Counted from the first letter of the stretch, positions 25,640 to 38,645 are shown. The stretch is DNA of 64,000 nt from Sycobia sp. Sy_11 (GCA_018907035.1 JACCIC010000049.1:2886001-2950000), one strand, 5' to 3'. The notes: generated by a model not told the origin, from the sequence alone. Made by a program: numbers and translations.

Positions 25640-26340
25640 CCATTTAATTAACAGCGAAAATAATTTTCATGTCGAATGCACGGAAATTAATGTGCGCTTT
25701 TATGAATATCTCATGGTTCGTTGTTACATTCTTACCTTCTGATGTTAAAAAAAAAAGCTGATCTTCGAATTGATCGGTTTTTGTAAATCGTAGATAATGT
25801 ATTTAACTGCGTGAGAAGCAGTTACATCACAAACACAGTTCTCATAAGTATGTAAATAATTGACTCGTGTCTATTATATCACAGCAACAGAAGGTTGTTA
25901 CATTATTTCTCTGCAAGCAGTTGCGTCTCGCGTGAAGCAATTCTGGAGGTAACTTTCGTTTAGGCGTTACAAACATCTCTTTAGAATTCTGTAAATTGTC
26001 ACATTAAAACGGACGAATAGAATCCAAAACCAATCTGTTTACGTCTACATTCCCCAATATTCTCCCGAACGAGATGAGCGCAAATAAATTTTATTCGCAT
26101 CTCGCATCTTTAATTGTAAGCTTTATCTTGACTTATAACGTCCAATCATAATGATTGGGTATTGGTATAAAAAGAAAAGTTAATTTCTACATACTCCGCT
26201 TAATTTGACGCAAATAACGCCGATCGATCTTCATGCGTTTCACGTCGTTCTGCATTACTGTACTACATATACTATAGACACGAAGTAAACTATATGCGAA
26301 TAACTATTTTTTTATAATTTTTTATTGTTTTCAAGATAAA
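25242..26340. other. Non-coding stretch, GC-rich then AT-rich
   Basis: CpG-rich to about 25640, then AT-rich. The 134-codon frame starting at 25173 begins in the GT array and shows no domain in the rest. Confidence 0.5.
25609..25639. repeat. (TCG)n microsatellite
   Basis: About ten TCG units, the CpG-containing trinucleotide repeat. Confidence 0.95.
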
Positions 26341-26345
26341 TCAAT

Positions 26346-26523
26346 AAATATTTTTATCGGTCTTACAGTCTTTTTAATATAATTTTAATATAATAATTTA
26401 CTTTTAGTAAAAAGTTTGATTTTAGATTCTTTAGGGGGTGATAATAATCAAGGACAGTCTGACTGTCATTATTTTATCATAATATATTATAGTATAAAGA
26501 CTGTAAGACCGATAAAAATATTT
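26346..26523. mobile_element. MITE-like 178-bp inverted-repeat element
   Basis: The first 28 bases (26346-26373) and the last 28 (26496-26523) are perfect reverse complements, beginning AAATATTTTTATCGG. The AT-rich interior carries a second small palindrome, GACAGTCTGACTGTC, near 26453. There is no coding capacity, and the size and structure fit a non-autonomous DNA transposon. I see no clear target-site duplication, and similarity extends weakly outward (tcaat on both sides), so the exact ends are uncertain. A stand-alone RNA hairpin is the alternative. Confidence 0.6.
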
Positions 26524-26788
26524 CTTAATTGAATTCAGAACAGTCGTCATAAGTACAATTTTTAATTTTGATTTCAAGATGAAACCTATACAATACCAAA
26601 ACTATATTCTGTTAAAATCGTACGCTGCAACTCGGTAATTTTTAGACGCTGTTTCTTCATGATATCGTTACAAAAAATATGATAGAATCTAAAATATACA
26701 AGCATAGATTACTGACAGATTATATAGATTATATTATACATAAATTATTTTTCACTCTTCTCGCTTCCGTAAAATGTCATACTTTATA

Positions 26789-26793
26789 CATAC

Positions 26794-26846
<53 letters not shown>
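26789..26846. repeat. (TA)n microsatellite
   Basis: About 28 units including an initial acatatacata. Confidence 0.95.
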
Positions 26847-26847
<1 letters not shown>

Positions 26848-27122
26848 CACATATACACGCTTTTCGTATACGCAGGAAGATCTTACATAAAAAAAAATAC
26901 ACAATAAAAAAAAGGGAGAGATCCCCGCAACCGTCAAATCCACTCGCTGATTACGATAACGCGCGACGGGGGAAAAAGGAACGAGGCGGCAACGCATCAT
27001 CGAGCGCAACGAACGCCGCGCATCGTGCACGCGTTAACGCAGCGCGGACAGAGCGTGCGAGGAGCGGCCGTTCGCCAGTTCGAGTCGCGCGCATATATGT
27101 TATAGGTAGCAAATAATACCCC

Positions 27123-27162
27123 GTGCATGCGCACACGCGTACGTGCGCATGTGCGTGCATGC
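27123..27162. repeat. 40-bp mixed purine-pyrimidine alternation
   Basis: Every step from 27123 to 27162 alternates purine and pyrimidine without being a simple repeat. The ends are both GTGCATGC/GCATGC, giving partial dyad symmetry. Such tracts favour Z-DNA. Confidence 0.75.
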
Positions 27163-27340
27163 CGTTGCGCAACGCCCTATATGCCGCGGCGCGTACCCAT
27201 TTCGCGATCCGTCACGCCGTTACTTGCGCTTGGATTACGATTCTCACGCTGTTATTATACATGGGTGTCTGTGTCCATTATATATATATCTATATAGTTG
27301 ACGACCCTGTTCTGTGTTAGATAATACCTTTTTTCCATAC

Positions 27341-28860
27341 TAATAATATACATCAGTGCAGAATAAAATGTTTATAACAATGCGATTATTAGTAGAAGAC
27401 AAATTTACACGGAATAAATCCTTGATACACTGCGTTTCGATAAAGCTCGATATGATACTGTTCCTTAATCTTGGACAGTATTTATGAATACATGATAAAT
27501 GCATTAATGATTTGCTCTACGGCGCTGCGCTTGTCTTTGATTTTCTTGGCCTGGCATTGTGAAAGTCATAAATACGACACTTTAGTCCAACATATAATGT
27601 TCATCGGGTATAAAGCAAGTATACTATCATTTTTTAAATATTTTTATTTTCTTATATTTCTTACCCTATGCTTGAGATTTAACACTGTTTGAAACTGGAA
27701 AAACCCTATTGGCCACTGTCACTATTGTGTTTTCATTCAAAATTCATTTTGTTTATTACACAGTACAAATAAAAAATTGACAAAAGCTTGAATTAATTGA
27801 AAAAAGATTTAGTCGTATTGACAGAATCTTTTTTAGAATTTTCACCGCTATTACTAATGGTAAAAGTAAGGGTAAAAATTAATACAAAATTAGTAGTTCA
27901 CTATATATATATAGCATAGGAAATCACATCAATTATGTTTCCACATTCGCGGTATAATCTAGCCGCTAATCATATATTAAAAACTCATTGTTAATAGCCC
28001 TGTGGCTCGAACGTATAATAATCAACGCATACCAAGCCGTGACATAATTCTTCGGCAAATCGAGCAATAATGCGTACTTATGACGCCCCGTATTCTAAAC
28101 ATACGCCTAACCCAACGGCAGTCGTTCCTCATAGTGGATCGACGTTCGTCCGTAAAATGAAATGCAGTTTCGCTAAATTATTCTAAACGTCTTTTACGAG
28201 TGGCAAAAATTCGAGTATTGGGTAGGGGGGGGGCCGAGAAAATGACTTAAACTTTGCAGTTTTTCACATTGAATTACACCAAGCGCATCTTAAAGCTGCA
28301 ATTGTGTTTATTGGCTAAAAATTGTTCTCTATAATTTTTTCTTTTTCTTTTAATTAGTACAGATAGCCTTATTTGATTATAAATTATATGTAATTATTTT
28401 TTATTATAGCATCCAGAAATGATTTTTCAGTATCGATTGTACAGTTGAAAATTGTAATACAAGCGACTAACATAATACTGTCAACATGTATCGAAGAGGG
28501 ACGGGAGAATTTCAAGATGTTCTGCACTTTCGAATCTTTTTTTTCAGATAGTAAGCAACTACAGCTTTTTCCTCGGATTAGCGTAGGGCTAAACTTAAAG
28601 GCGAGTACAATTAGGACCGATGAACGTCCTTAATCCACGACCTGTACCACACCTGTACCGCGGTAAAGTTCATCCTGTAGAAACATTGCGTACACTTGTA
28701 AAAGAGACGTTATGCGATATACTCTCATATGTATATGTGTATATATATATATAAATTTGTGTAAATATGTATGCGCATGTATGTATATTACGTATGTACA
28801 AATATAGGTCGTTATCCTAGAGATCTCAAATATCGTACGCGGCGTCTCGCGTCGGCTCCC
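27341..28860. other. AT-rich stretch, no gene
   Basis: A 9-G run near 28227 and short TA runs. The frames at 27471-27692 and 28445-28633 have no recognised motif. Confidence 0.55.
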
Positions 28861-29205
28861 CGGTGCCGTAGACTGGGTAATATATATATACATTCTCATA
28901 CAGAGCTGCATCCCGACTGCGTGTCGCAGAGCTGGAATCGAACGCGCGCCAGTTGTCGATCGGTCGCTGTACCTCCCGTACGAGGTCGTTCCTTCCTCTG
29001 CTGGAAGTATCGGCGTGCGCGCAGTTTTTCGCGCAGCGGTTCGGTTGCCTTAGATCCTCGGTACGCGTCGATAAGTATCTCCCATTATGGGGGGAAACGC
29101 ATCGATTTCTCGCACTCGTGGATAGAGCGAAAAGCGCGTCAGAATAATTGCGCGAAGTCGTTAATTGGCGCGGATTAATTCGGTATTAAAATCAGATCGG
29201 TGAGT
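28861..29205 (+). other. GC-rich block ending in a strong 5' splice site
   Basis: CpG-rich sequence in AT-rich surroundings, terminated by ATCG|GTGAGT at 29199|29200. That is the arrangement of an untranslated first exon of an internal promoter, common inside large insect introns. No clear initiator plus downstream-element spacing was found, and the longest frame (28771-29178) has no domain. An isolated donor-like string is an equally likely explanation. Confidence 0.3.
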
Positions 29206-29600
29206 GGGGGATCGCAGTGGGCGGCGGGATTTCGAACTGTCAGTTACATTTATTATCAAGCGCTGTTCGTTCGTTCGGGAAACTGGATTCTGTTATAATA
29301 ACGAGCAAAATTGGCAAGTATTATTTTCTCTCTCTCGTCGAGTGTCAATTGAAATATGTTATGTTTCTTTCAATAATGCACGCCAAAGTCATTCTTGCGT
29401 GCGCGTTTGATCGTGTGGGTGTGCGTCTTTTTTTTTATAAGACGATCAAAAATAGCCCCTGTGCATCTCAGACATTATCAATGGTATTAGTGCGAGGTTG
29501 GCTTATTCAGATCTTCTTAGGAATAGTATTGGTGTTATTTTTATATCATACTTCTTTTTTGACTTCTTTTTTCTTTTGAAGAATCTCACCTTCTGGGTGA
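29206..29600. other. Non-coding stretch
   Basis: The frame at 29217-29579 is hydrophobic at its end but has no recognisable family. Nothing else is seen. Confidence 0.45.
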
Positions 29601-30690
29601 TAATTTGGCAACTATTTTTACCTCATCATTTCCATGTTGTGATTCCAAAAAGAATCTCTATAGTCTCTACGTAATCAGTGGTGTTTTGGTTTCTGGATCT
29701 GAGAATTTTCTAAAGATTCTCACAGCTACGATAGATAGTAGTTCTGATAATCGCTAATAGATCTGTATTTGATGTGGTTCGGTTGGCGTAGACATACAGT
29801 TACCTGTTTGGCATTTAGCATTGATATCCTGAACTGGTGTTTCTGTACATTGCAACCGTCGATATTAATACTATTGAAAGTAATATGGGGTTATATAGAG
29901 TATTGCGACCGTAAGTAACTTAGCAATTTTCGTCACCTCAAAATTAGTGTCCGAAAAAGTTTTTTATATGTAAGCTATATATAAGCTATATATCTGTCTA
30001 GAAAGAGATTTAGGAATATGATGTTATTCCCTGTACTGATCTTCACACCGACTACCGCGTAGTTAGCATACACCCTCCTGTTTATTTGACATCTGCACTC
30101 TTCAGCTTTTACTGCTGACAATTTAAACTGCTTATGTTTTTAGTCATCTACTTTTTCAATAGTAACATTTTCGAAATCCTGTATATAATCTTCGCTATTA
30201 ATTACCATCACCGGAATTACGTTACCAACCAAAATTACCACAGATATCTCGCTTAAAAGTGGGTGAATATCTGAGCATATCTTTACATACTCTGTTTCCT
30301 AAGCAACGGTTCCACCAATCGAACTCTGTGATACGCTTTTTGTAATGCTAAAGGAATAGCTTCCAGTATCGGTAACATACAGGAAACTTCTATCACCGAC
30401 GTAGCTAAAGATTAGTCTTTGTATAATTTGAGAAATCCAAAATCCGTTCAGTCTATGTAATGTTAATGTATTTGATCAAACTAAAAGCATTCTCAAAGTC
30501 GAGCATTGCAATGGTGTACATACGCTTGGTACATTCGGTACATTGTAGAACATTCCAATCGATATTCAGTACTCAGCCAATTTCGTCAACTATTACGAAA
30601 ACCAAACTGATTTTTAACCAGGCCTCTATTCTAATCTATGCCTGCTTCTAAATTGATACATATAAAGCGTTGAAATTTATTTCTAACATC
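29600..30690 (-). pseudogene. Decayed non-LTR retrotransposon (LINE) reverse transcriptase
   Basis: Read on the - strand, fragments of a LINE reverse transcriptase appear in the right order. NQFGFRNS (30595-30609 and onward) matches the conserved QFGFR..G motif. YTIAMLDFENAFSLIKY (30468-30518) matches the catalytic LDFEKAFD region. About 600 bp further, at 29804-29868, INIDGC..RISMLNAKQ matches the post-catalytic DGRC..EIRxRIxxAK region of this enzyme type. The frames are joined only through several frameshifts and stops, so the copy is dead. No endonuclease domain, poly(A) or target duplication was found, and the outer limits are approximate. The clade is not settled by these motifs. The orientation is antisense to the inferred host transcript. 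Confidence 0.75.
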
Positions 30691-33600
30691 AATCAACAGA
30701 ATCAATATCTCCATTTTACATTTCACCAGAAAAATTTTTTACTCGTAAAAGATCTTGCAAATTCTTTTAGTCTTCTGAGTCTTCTGAGGAGTTCAGTGCA
30801 GTAGTTTTTATGAATAAAGTTGATTTTTCGTCTAATCCTATAGGTTTGAGGATAAAAATCTTTTTAATAATCAGAATAAGCTGATATACAGTTATATCTA
30901 GACATTGCTTCAATCTAGTGGCTTATACAATTTACCCTAACAAAATCTGTAAATTTTCATTCGTTATTATTATAGATCATCCTAGATTTATATATGAAAT
31001 TCAGTGAACATACGCGGTCTTTTAGAATTTTATTTACAGTAATGTTTGTAGCGAATTAGATAGTCATATCTTCTATACAGCAATTAACAAACGAAATAAT
31101 ATAATCAAGTTTTTAATCATTCCTTCATCCTGAAAACACCAAATAAAATTTTGCCATAAAATTTACACAGGATTAAATAACATGAACATTTTGCATTAGA
31201 TTGAAGAAACAATATATTTCGAAACAATTCTCGTTGGAAACGAGCACCCTGAGAGCGAAGAATGATTCATCAAAGTACAGATTTAGATAGGCTGAATCGA
31301 TTACATACAACTGAGTCTTGGCAAACTTACTTCTCCTTCTCTAATTTTGTTTTTTTTTTTTTTTGATACGCACGCTTGCTTGCGTGCGGAACGCGCGCGT
31401 GTATATCCACCCATTCGCTCGCCGAACACTTGTTTATTACGGAGATTTGAGAGTCTCGAGAGTACCAGGCAACGAGCGGGAGCGATCGCTTCTAAAAATA
31501 AGTCGCTGTACAGCCGCCGATAGGTAAAACCGGGATGATGTGCGCAGTAACGCGAGAGGGTTTCGACGATTATGAAACTTCTACCTTTTCCTTCGCTTTC
31601 GTTTTAAATTAAAATTCAACATTTTTTTTACAGCGCTGTTACATAAACAATTACGAAGTTCAATTTGGGACCTGTTTAGATATTTTACATCGTTCAAGTT
31701 TACGTTTCTAAGACTCGAAGTGTATCACGTACTGTAAAGTTAAGGCTTGGTTTTATTATAAGTGTAGCGAAGTTAGATGATATAAAGTATTAATGTAAAT
31801 GCATAGTAAATATTAATGTAAAATCATAATTTGCTGTAAAAGAGAAACTATAGAATACTCAGATAAACAATAAGTTTGGATGTAAATAAATGGAAAATTA
31901 AGACTAATAGTTATCATGATCATAATATAAACATTTTTATTAAAGAAAGAATTAATTCAGTCACATTATTAGGCTATACCAATCCTAGTATCCCTTCTTT
32001 TAAAGAACCAACATTTAAAGGTAATCCCGTTTAATTAATAGAAATTTGTTCTTTTTAAAAAAAATCGTATTCTTACTTATAAATAAACTACTAATCTATA
32101 ATTATTAATTATACAGCGTGTTATAATTTATACACAGTTAAAAAGAAACAAAAGACTATCAACGAATGTAATGGAATCATTGAATTTCGAAATAAACATA
32201 TGTTCAAATATAACAACAATCAGTCGATTATTTCAATTTGTCAAGAGCGATTATTATAGGCATACTTATCATAATGGCAAGGGAATACTTATATCTGATA
32301 TTCTATCCTTATTTTAATAACTCAGGCTCACCGATTACACTCGATCCATAATACGATCCTACGGAGTCCGGAATTAAATTGCTCTGAAATTATTTTTTCG
32401 AATCAATTATCTATGCTTTCTCTAATAACAAATCTTGCAGCTTCCTTTCACTTTACTCTTGCATCTTTCACGAGGTTTCGGCTAACTGCCACTAAATGAA
32501 CGAATCATTCGTAACTTGGAGATTATGCCCATGAACTATACTCGATCTATTCGTAAAATCGAATTATCGTTGTTGTCGCAGTCTTCGTCGCAAAAAACTG
32601 CTGTCTGACGATTTATGGTGTAGCGATTCGCCTTCAAATGATCAAAAGCTTGAGTAAGTGAGAACTGTTTCCGTCAGTTACTACTAATATCCCGTATTTT
32701 TTATTTTGCCACGATTCTTAGCCATATGTAATTCTATATAAAGAGCAGAAAAAATAAGAGAGCTATTTTAGCAGTCGTATATTTTTGATCGTGCTGCGCG
32801 CGGTGCCCCTCCAGTTGACAAAGCATCAAACACCGAAGACTCTGGGGAAGCCGATACCGCGACGCATCATCATGGAAATTTTGCGCTTACGAGACAAGCC
32901 CGCCTTTAGAGGAGAGAGAGAGAGAGATATCGGAAATATCAAAGAGGAATACATTATTGCGTTGTTGTAACGCGCTCCTCCGTAAATACGAATCATTTCG
33001 ATCCATCCATCGGTGATCCTGGATTCCTCCATCAGCCGGACGGGTGGTTCGTGTCGGATGCGAATCGAATCCGCCCAATACGTTTAGTATATACAAGACA
33101 CACTCGGGGTGAATATTGGATTTTTATTTTTATATTATATATATATATATATATTAATCTTGGAATCCGCGGCCAAGGCAAGAACGGCTCGTAGAATGTT
33201 GGGTCGATGTCTCGTAGGGAAAAAAATTTATATTTAATAAACAGTCCCTTTGGCCAAAAGTTTACGAAACCGTGATAAACGCGCGATAAATTATAAAATT
33301 ATTGCGACAACTTTATCATACAAGTATTATTTTACGTTGAAAATTTACTACAATTTTTAAAAATATATTTCAATTTTAATTTTGGACTTTAGTAAGAGCC
33401 AATGGATTTCACACTTCCACCTCCACCTACTTCCGCTATATGGATTCCATCCTCGTTATAAAATCCAAGTTTCGACTTTTTCAATCGTTAGAACGGAGGG
33501 CGTTCGATTTGCGCGAGGCGCAAATGGATTTTTCTCGAGCGTTTCGAGGGAATAATTTTTTCATTTTTAAAAGCTTCCTAGGAATTTTCCATCGATATGA

Positions 33601-34100
33601 GAATAAATGGATTGGCAACGCGGAACGGAGCGTAGAAATGTTTCTGGAATAAAATATAATACATTAGTTAATTGCAAGAAACGATCGCGAATGATCATCC
33701 CTCGCTTGTAATGCGAAAATATTTTATATTCGAATTTTACATTATTTTTTAGATGTACTCCGACATAGCGTATAATTAGTTATTAATTAAGATTTCGCTG
33801 GTGCAAATCTAGACTTATTTATGAATTAAATCTGCACTGTACTTTCGTTTCGGCTCGATCCGCCACCAAGTTTCTTCCGATGCTTATACTACGCAGTAAT
33901 CTAATCGTCGCCCTCGTTGGCCCGATCAGGATCCGAATTAGATTTCTCATCCCAAGACACCCTCTTACTTATACACTTCGATTGGGGGGGGGGGTGCACG
34001 TTCGTTAATGAAACAGACTCATCTATTTATCGATTTATAAACTAAACAATTCATTAGCAGGAATAATCGTGAATTATCCGTGAAGGGTCGTTATTAACGA
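30691..34100. other. AT-rich stretch, no gene
   Basis: The first few hundred bases may be further LINE debris without readable motifs. A 16-T run lies near 31350, a GC-rich segment with short frames at 32780-33100, and a 10-G run near 33985. Nothing else was recognised. Confidence 0.5.
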
Positions 34101-34374
34101 AAAATTAATCATCCACCGTGTAATATGCGCGATTTTCACGGATATTCCGTGGAGCGCCTCGTTAAACGAGCGGCCGCACCGCAGGACGCTCCTTTTCCAT
34201 CGGCTCCGCCGCGCCGCGCCTCGCCGGGCCTCCTAGTCGCGCATCGTCTCGTGAATCATCGAGCACAACGATCTATTAGCGCGAGCGCAGCGCAGCTGCA
34301 CATTGCCCCGCGCGATGCGGCGCGGTGCTGCGGCGCGAAGCTCGCCAGACGGCACGTAATTCGGGCTTTTGAAA

Positions 34375-34424
<50 letters not shown>

Positions 34425-34640
34425 GGTTTTTCTTCGGCAACTATTCAATGCGTCTGCGTCGACAAAAATCGTAAATTGTCGGAGTTATTAGACGGTGCTT
34501 CGATGCACATGGAGCGACTGCAGTTACGAGCCCGACATCGACGATTTTCGATTATTGATTATGATACAGGAAAAAGAAATAGCGTATCGAGAAAAGTCGG
34601 CGTCGCAACAATTGCTGTTAATTTACATATAAAGCAACAA
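34101..34640. other. CpG-rich block and (TA)n array
   Basis: The 173-codon + frame at 34125-34646 is the longest in the window. It is Arg/Ala-rich in the CpG block, Tyr-Ile in the array and ordinary after it. No domain, and composition explains its openness. Confidence 0.5.
34380..34422. repeat. (TA)n microsatellite
   Basis: About 21 perfect units at the 3' edge of a CpG-rich block. Confidence 0.95.
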
Positions 34641-35820
34641 AATTAAATGTAAAATGGAAGTTTTGGTATAAAGACACTCTAACAGTCATTATAATTATAT
34701 TATTTTATAATGATTATACGAGCAATAAAAATATCTATTAGTTTACTTTGCAGTCGACATAAGTTATAATGGAATTATTAAAGTACTAATAATATAATAC
34801 CGTTATTGTTTATTTATCACGGTACAGTTGAAGCATTTTGAAAAATCAAAATTCTATTATAAAAACTATTTATACAATATATTTTTACATCAAAAATTTT
34901 TCAACATTATTGAATTAAGCTGAGAATTACTTGTGATGCTATTTATAAGAATATACGTTCAGAAGGGAGAAAATAATACTGCTTTAAAAAAAATTGAATA
35001 TTGCACTATATTTATGTGTTGACTAAACGTCTTTTATCTTTGAAAGTATAAAAAAATAATATAAAACTATTTTACATTTTAAGTAAAATTTTTGGGTTAT
35101 CTCTCTGTATTTCAGACTCGAACGTGACCCTCGGGTCTTTTGGAATCTCAGGCTCGAGCCTTTCGAGCAGTTCGAATGCGCTCGAGCGGAAAACGATCGA
35201 AGCATGGAAATGGTTCCAATTGAACCATTTATAAACGTACAATATTTTAATACAATTTTTAATTTCTGATTCATAATTATTATATACGTGATCGACGTTT
35301 GTACGAAAGCGGATTGTTGATCATTTCATACACGTATCAAAAATAAAAAAAAAAACGAATCATTTCTAATCCGATAAACATAATTGTTTATCGTGCGGAC
35401 ATAGACCATTCGTGGTTATTACACATTATAATCGAACATTATGAGTTACGTTTAGTTAATTATTTCCACCATCTAAAGAAAAGTTTAAATTCAAATCGCG
35501 TCTGAATTAGTAAAATCGAAAGGTACGTGAGCTTTCCAACGTATTAAAAAATTGAAAGGTTGGAACTATTCGAATAATCGTATACGAAACTATAAATAGT
35601 AAAAATCTGATAATATTAGTCTCATTAAAAGAAAAATACGTACATATATACCATCGCTATTTGTTATTTGTGAAAACCATGCTCTCAATTTATGATTCGT
35701 TGCACGTAATGCATATCTGACAATTTCGTATTATTGCAATTGATTAATAGTGCCGTATTTATTCCGATGTGAACGTTTCTGTAAGAGATAAAAAGTTCGG
35801 GGTTCGAAGTGAAAGATAAA

Positions 35821-35821
<1 letters not shown>

Positions 35822-35862
<41 letters not shown>
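35822..35862. repeat. (TA)n microsatellite
   Basis: 20 perfect units; first of three arrays in 390 bp. Confidence 0.95.
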
Positions 35863-35864
<2 letters not shown>

Positions 35865-35983
35865 AAAGAATTTAGTCAATAAAACTTCTGATAGCAGCGT
35901 ACAGTTTAAGGTGATTCACGAAAACTACCGGGAAAGATTTGCTATGTACACCTTGCGAAACTTTCTTTCTCTGCAATTATTTA

Positions 35984-35984
35984 C

Positions 35985-36020
<36 letters not shown>
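35984..36020. repeat. (TA)n microsatellite
   Basis: About 18 perfect units. Confidence 0.95.
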
Positions 36021-36022
<2 letters not shown>

Positions 36023-36160
36023 TTGAATAGCGCGCGACTCCCCGCTCTGGAAACCACTAAAACTTACTCTCACAAGGAGGTGGGCGGAAGGGGGTGGTTT
36101 ATAAACGGTGTTTAAATTCTCTAAGCCAGTGCACCGCTCGATCTAGCAATAGAAAGCGTA

Positions 36161-36163
<3 letters not shown>

Positions 36164-36207
<44 letters not shown>
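36164..36207. repeat. (TA)n microsatellite
   Basis: About 21 perfect units. Confidence 0.95.
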
Positions 36208-36209
<2 letters not shown>

Positions 36210-37766
36210 CTTATGGGAAATGTTTTTTTTTACAACAGTAATATGGTATACTGTATACGCAGGTAATAATCGTGCGATTGAACCGCGGTATAAACCGCTG
36301 TATCCGCTTATATGTGTATGTACGCGTTGCTATGTTAAAAACCACGCCGGACGAACGGTTTCGGGATCCAAATATCGCATCACGCCGGCGATTAACCGAC
36401 GTTAAATTTACGGGGATCCGGGCGCGATGCGCGGCTCCATATTGGCCTCTTTTACAAGGCGAAAGTTTATATCCGTCGTTAGGATATTTTTACTAATCCA
36501 TTCGAGATATTTCTCATTATTGAAAATAAAATCGTAATAAACTGTTCAAATTTCTTCTTCGAAATTTCGAGCGATGAGCAAAAAAATGGCGAGAATTAGT
36601 GGAAAAACCGAAAAAAATAAAAATTAACAATTAAATTTATTGATTTTTTCAGAATAGTCGACAGACGTACATTTTTTATTTTTCAAGAAAAATTGTACTA
36701 ATCAGTACTTAAAATATGGATTGATTTACAAAAATCGAAGCATGCATCTTATGCACAATAATGTGTCGAATTCATATCCAATATTTATTAAGCTGCATTA
36801 TATTGCAATTTACTTTTCCATTAAGATATTCTTTTTTTTTGAACGATGTATATACGACGGATTGCTCTTTGTTCGTTACTATTTGGAATTTATTTCTGTT
36901 TTCAGTCTCCAACGTTTAACGTCCTACCGATACTCCATGATCCTTCGTATCAAGTCACAATTTGACATATCCTTTCTTTGTCTTCACTTGCTCTTCATTA
37001 TATATCCATATTTTGAGGAAAGTAGGCAAAGCTAGGAACGGAGAGAATGCGATCGAAGACTGTTTAAGCAGCCTAATTGTATGAAAATTTACAAAATCTT
37101 TTTTTTATCAATGTTTCATCATTAGCATTCTTTTGATTTTCAAAGAAAGTTTTTATATAGTGGGACATTCTTTAAAATTTCTCATTGCTCTTTTTTAAAT
37201 AATGACATGGAACTTTGATATTACAAATTAATCTCAAGAAAGTATAAAGTTTTGAGGTCTATGAAAAATTGCTCCTTTTTAATTTCACGCTCGTTGCTGA
37301 AAGCTTCTCTGCAGAATATTGAAAATAATCACTGGTCTTGGTTCAGAGATTCAGTGAACTGAATAAAGAGTAAAATTCAATGTCACTACGATAATTATAA
37401 ACTATCGTCTATATTTTTTTTTGTCATCAATGCGAACAGAAAAATGTAAATAACTAGTTAATACACATTTTTTGGTTCGTCACATCTCATTTCATTCCTA
37501 TCGGCAAAGGAATATTTTTACTAAAATCACGACATCAAGCTACACTTATACGTCTGTGCCATTTCTGCAAAAAAAAAAAAAAAAAAAATAATAATTGGCC
37601 AACAAAAACACAATAAAAAATGTGGCTTTTTCAGAGCGCAATCCCGAGGACAATAGAAATAATCAGGAGAATTTGGAAAAATGAAAATTTCAAAACAAAT
37701 TGCAATCTTCGCGGGATCGGGCAGTTTCCTTAATCGCGGAATGGAAGCAATAAATAGCTCTCTTCC

Positions 37767-37769
<3 letters not shown>

Positions 37770-37819
<50 letters not shown>
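37770..37819. repeat. (TA)n microsatellite
   Basis: About 24 perfect units. An A19 run precedes it by about 180 bp (37570-37588). Confidence 0.95.
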
Positions 37820-37822
<3 letters not shown>

Positions 37823-38003
37823 GAAAAACGGGCAATTTCTAAGGATCGTAATCGTCGGGTCGAGCGCGAAACGACGAGCGGAAAGGGTCGAAGCCTATGC
37901 GCTAAGGGCACATAACCCGCATATACCGAGAATCGCGGGCGGCTCGAAGGATATAATTTCTGATGGCTCGCGAAACTCCCTCGCCCACCGTTTTATTATC
38001 CAT

Positions 38004-38031
38004 GGAGAGAGAGAGAGAGAGAGAGCGAGCG
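38004..38031. repeat. (GA)n microsatellite
   Basis: About 13 units. Confidence 0.95.
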
Positions 38032-38186
38032 AAAGCATGGAGAGCAAAAGTGGAAAACTCCGCGGTGGCGCCTCGAGATTAAAACGAGAAGAGGCCGCGC
38101 AGACCTGTACGGGGGCCGTCGTCGCAATCCTGGTATTATAGCTTTTTATCCCCCCCCCCTTTCTGCCTGCTCTACCACCGTGCGCT

Positions 38187-38190
<4 letters not shown>

Positions 38191-38225
<35 letters not shown>
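38191..38225. repeat. (CT)n microsatellite
   Basis: About 17 perfect units. Confidence 0.95.
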
Positions 38226-38227
<2 letters not shown>

Positions 38228-38480
38228 CGATCGAGCGCGTTTCTCGACCGACCGGGGGAAATGGCGCCGGGGCCCCAGTGAACGAGTGACTTCGTTGTAT
38301 TACTGTATATATATATATACCGCTCGGTCGAAAGCGAAAAATCATCGGATGCGCGCGTCCAAGGAATCCCGGGTGCGCAAAAAGGTTCTCGCGCAATACC
38401 TCGTGCCGAGGGAAAAGAATTGTGGTCGGTCTTTTTTCCTCTCCTTCCCCCTCCCACCCCGTCTCTCGCCCCGATAGGAC

Positions 38481-38593
38481 GTGCTTTATTATTTTGCGAG
38501 GAATGAACTAGAGATCTATTTTCTACATTCTCTGATGCATTAAATTATATACATTATATTTCTTTATTCCAAGAATCAGGGCTGAAATGGTAG

Positions 38594-38645
<52 letters not shown>

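Larger units (their letters stand above)
26600..27340. other. (TA)n array then CpG-rich block, no gene
   Basis: Frames on both strands across 26679-27116 run through the TA array. The CpG-rich part (26940-27260) has several overlapping Arg/Ala-rich frames without a domain. Confidence 0.5.
34641..37500. other. AT-rich stretch with three (TA)n arrays
   Basis: A weak hairpin (cattataa/ttataatg) lies at about 34687-34713. The 104-codon frame at 36721-37035 is Phe/Ile/Tyr-rich with no motif. GC rises at 36270-36480 without a recognisable gene. Confidence 0.5.
37825..38480. other. CpG-rich block with opposed GA and CT tracts
   Basis: A GA tract at 38004-38031 and a CT tract at 38191-38225 flank CpG-rich DNA, with a 9-C run near 38151. 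Overlapping frames on both strands show no domain. Confidence 0.55.

Noticed and set aside
28925..28945. tRNA B-box-like GTTCGATTC on the - strand
   Set aside because: The bases on either side do not pair as a T stem, and no A box or acceptor stem is found at the right distance.
34125..34646. Longest open frame in the window (173 codons, +)
   Set aside because: It is Arg/Ala/Pro in a CpG-rich block, then Tyr-Ile from a (TA)n array. No domain, and openness follows from composition.
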